Position numbers and translations under genes: made by a program | In this document: positions 5,022 through 6,085 of the stretch, one piece after another | Layout: each line of letters starts with the position of its first letter | Numbering within the stretch: the stretch's first letter is position 1 | The notes under the pieces: model-generated | Told to the model about the DNA's origin: nothing | Database searches by the model: none | What the model saw: the letters and a program-made list of their open reading frames with translations, nothing else | Origin: Nitrospirota bacterium | Lineage (GTDB): Bacteria; Nitrospirota; Thermodesulfovibrionia; Thermodesulfovibrionales; Dissulfurispiraceae | Length of the DNA: 6,085 nucleotides | Assembly (NCBI GenBank): GCA_016212685.1 | Contig: JACREW010000110.1 | Span: 1-6,085 of the forward strand | Direction of reading: 5' to 3'

Positions 5022-5474
5022 TTAGTCCTTTCTTATAGCTATTATTCTTATGGATATTATGATTTCGAGGGTTGTCCCTTCGCCGACCACCGAATCTATC
5101 TTCAAGTTGTCGGAATTCCTCTTTATGTTAGGAAGCCCCATTCCCGCGCCCCATCCCATTTCCCTTACCCAGTCAGGCGCTGTTGAGTATCCTTCCCGCA
5201 TAGCAAGCTCGATGTCCTCTATGCCGGGCCCCATATCCGTAAGGGTTATCTTCAATTCCTCGCTGCCGATCGAATAATGCATTGTTCCCGCCACGGCATG
5301 TATTATTACATTCATCTCCGCCTCGAATGCGGCAATGGCAGCCCTTCTTATCACGTCCTGCGAAACGCCGAGTTTTGTGAGCGTTGACTTCAATTCGCCG
5401 GAGGCGGAGCCCGCATTTGTGAAATCCCCGCCCATCAGTTGAAAGAACCCCTCTATTGAATCCGTGATATGCAT
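5022..5474 (-). CDS. Anti-sigma-factor-type HATPase (SpoIIAB/RsbW-like fold)
   Basis: The 150-residue product has an N-terminal region of about 40 residues and a GHKL ATPase domain: N-box AFEAEMNVIIHA (49-60), G1 box DMGPGIED (80-87), G2 box GWGAGMGLPNI (107-117), and a final GEGTTLEI. The E-x-x-x-N-V-x-x-H-A form of the N-box and the small size fit the serine-kinase anti-sigma regulatory family, not classical sensor kinases. In that family the protein binds ATP and phosphorylates or sequesters a partner protein. No STAS-type antagonist or sigma factor is in the window, so the partner is unknown. The ATG at 5474 is preceded by AAGGAT very close and GGGGA further up; a TTG at 5477 is a less likely start. 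It lies 6 nt after the kinase stop. Confidence 0.9.
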   Translation of the reverse strand: MHITDSIEGFFQLMGGDFTNAGSASGELKSTLTKLGVSQDVIRRAAIAAFEAEMNVIIHAVAGTMHYSIGSEELKITLTDMGPGIEDIELAMREGYSTAPDWVREMGWGAGMGLPNIKRNSDNLKIDSVVGEGTTLEIIISIRIIAIRKD

Positions 5475-5480
5475 CAATCC

Positions 5481-6085
5481 TTAATCCCCTTCCTCTATCG
5501 GCAGCCGTATAAAAAAACTCGCCCCTTCTGCCGGTTCGCTTTTTACGAATATCTGGCCCCCATGTTTTTTGATGATCCCGTAACTCACCGAAAGGCCGAG
5601 CCCTGTGCCCTTGCCTGCAGGCTTGGTAGTGAAAAACGGTTCGAATATCCTGCCCAGCATGTTTTCAGGAATGCCCGGACCCGTATCGGTGAATTCGAGT
5701 TCTATGAACTTGTCGCTGTTGTCCCTTACCATCCGTGACGCGATTGTTACCCGGCCTCTTTCTTCCATAGCATCAGCCGAGTTTATCAATAGGTTCAGAA
5801 ACACCTGCTGGATCTGGTTGGGGTCTGCCGTTACTTCCGGAACGCCTTTCTCGAGTCTCACGTCAAAGGCGATATTATGGAATTTCGCCTGATTCCTGAC
5901 CATAGATAATGTGCTTTCGAGCAATATGTTGATATCGACCTTGGACTTTTCCGAGGCCGTTTTTCTCGAAAAGCCGAGCAGCCCCCTAACGATCCTCGAA
6001 CACCGTTCCGCCTGATCTATTATAACCTTTAAGTCCTCTCTATCCTGCGTGTTTTCAGAGGGGATGCGTTTAATCATTAAATGGG
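5481..6085 (-). CDS. Sensor histidine kinase, C-terminal part (5' end beyond window)
   Basis: About 200 codons are visible; the frame stays open to the right edge, so the ATG at 6077 is internal. The visible start (HLMIKRIPSENTQDREDLKVIIDQAERCSRIVRGLLGFSRK) is the second half of a HisKA dimerisation domain; the H-box with the phosphoacceptor histidine should lie just upstream, outside the window. The catalytic domain is complete: N-box FLNLLINSADAM (about visible residues 95-106), G1 DTGPGIP (133-139), F-box FEPFFTTK (147-154), G2 GKGTGLGLSVS, and a final GASFFIRLPI. The visible part is cytoplasmic; sensor domains or membrane segments cannot be assessed. It opens the visible part of the operon and is the obvious phosphodonor for the two receivers at its end. 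Confidence 0.95.
   Translation of the reverse strand, partial: HLMIKRIPSENTQDREDLKVIIDQAERCSRIVRGLLGFSRKTASEKSKVDINILLESTLSMVRNQAKFHNIAFDVRLEKGVPEVTADPNQIQQVFLNLLINSADAMEERGRVTIASRMVRDNSDKFIELEFTDTGPGIPENMLGRIFEPFFTTKPAGKGTGLGLSVSYGIIKKHGGQIFVKSEPAEGASFFIRLPIEEGD

Noticed and set aside
5481..6077. Complete 198-residue kinase starting at 6077
   Set aside because: The frame continues to the window edge, and the residues before 6077 fit the middle of a HisKA domain, so the gene is partial.

Overview
The window is most consistent with an anaerobic, non-model bacterium of the Nitrospirota or Desulfobacterota type. That is an inference from gene content and the mid-range base composition, not from a marker gene. 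All real genes lie on the minus strand, so the reading order is right to left.

**Right three quarters (6085 down to 1539).** This is one tightly packed signalling operon of seven genes. In order of transcription they are: a sensor histidine kinase cut by the window edge; a small HATPase of the anti-sigma-factor type; a DRTGG-like domain protein; a PHP-domain metal phosphoesterase; a second short HATPase without a histidine phosphoacceptor domain; a stand-alone receiver (REC) protein; and an NtrC-type sigma-54 activator (REC, AAA+, Fis HTH). Junctions are 0 to 6 nt apart or overlap, except for a 54 nt repeat-filled gap before the PHP gene. From family knowledge, the kinase / anti-sigma ATPase / DRTGG / PHP / HATPase set recurs beside NADH-linked [FeFe]-hydrogenase (HydABC/Hnd-type) genes in anaerobes. 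No hydrogenase gene is visible here. The plausible scheme is that the kinase, perhaps with the accessory ATPases, DRTGG and PHP proteins, controls phosphorylation of two paralogous receivers, one of which drives sigma-54 promoters.

**Repeats inside the operon.** Two gene junctions are built from short tandem repeats. Four 8-nt units lie at the PHP/HATPase overlap and encode the same heptapeptide (WSDGVME) in two frames; losing one unit would fuse the two proteins in frame. Heptamer-like repeats at the DRTGG/PHP junction form a large imperfect inverted repeat that includes the PHP start codon.

**Left quarter (1 to 1538).** This part is accessory-like: a small Cys-rich protein preceded by a 12-bp hairpin, a PIN-domain gene that has lost its 5' end, and a DUF433 / DUF5615 (PIN-like) toxin-antitoxin-type pair cut by the left edge. 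The roughly 300 bp between the operon and these genes hold a 52-bp palindromic element and a pair of 11-bp direct repeats, with no convincing gene.
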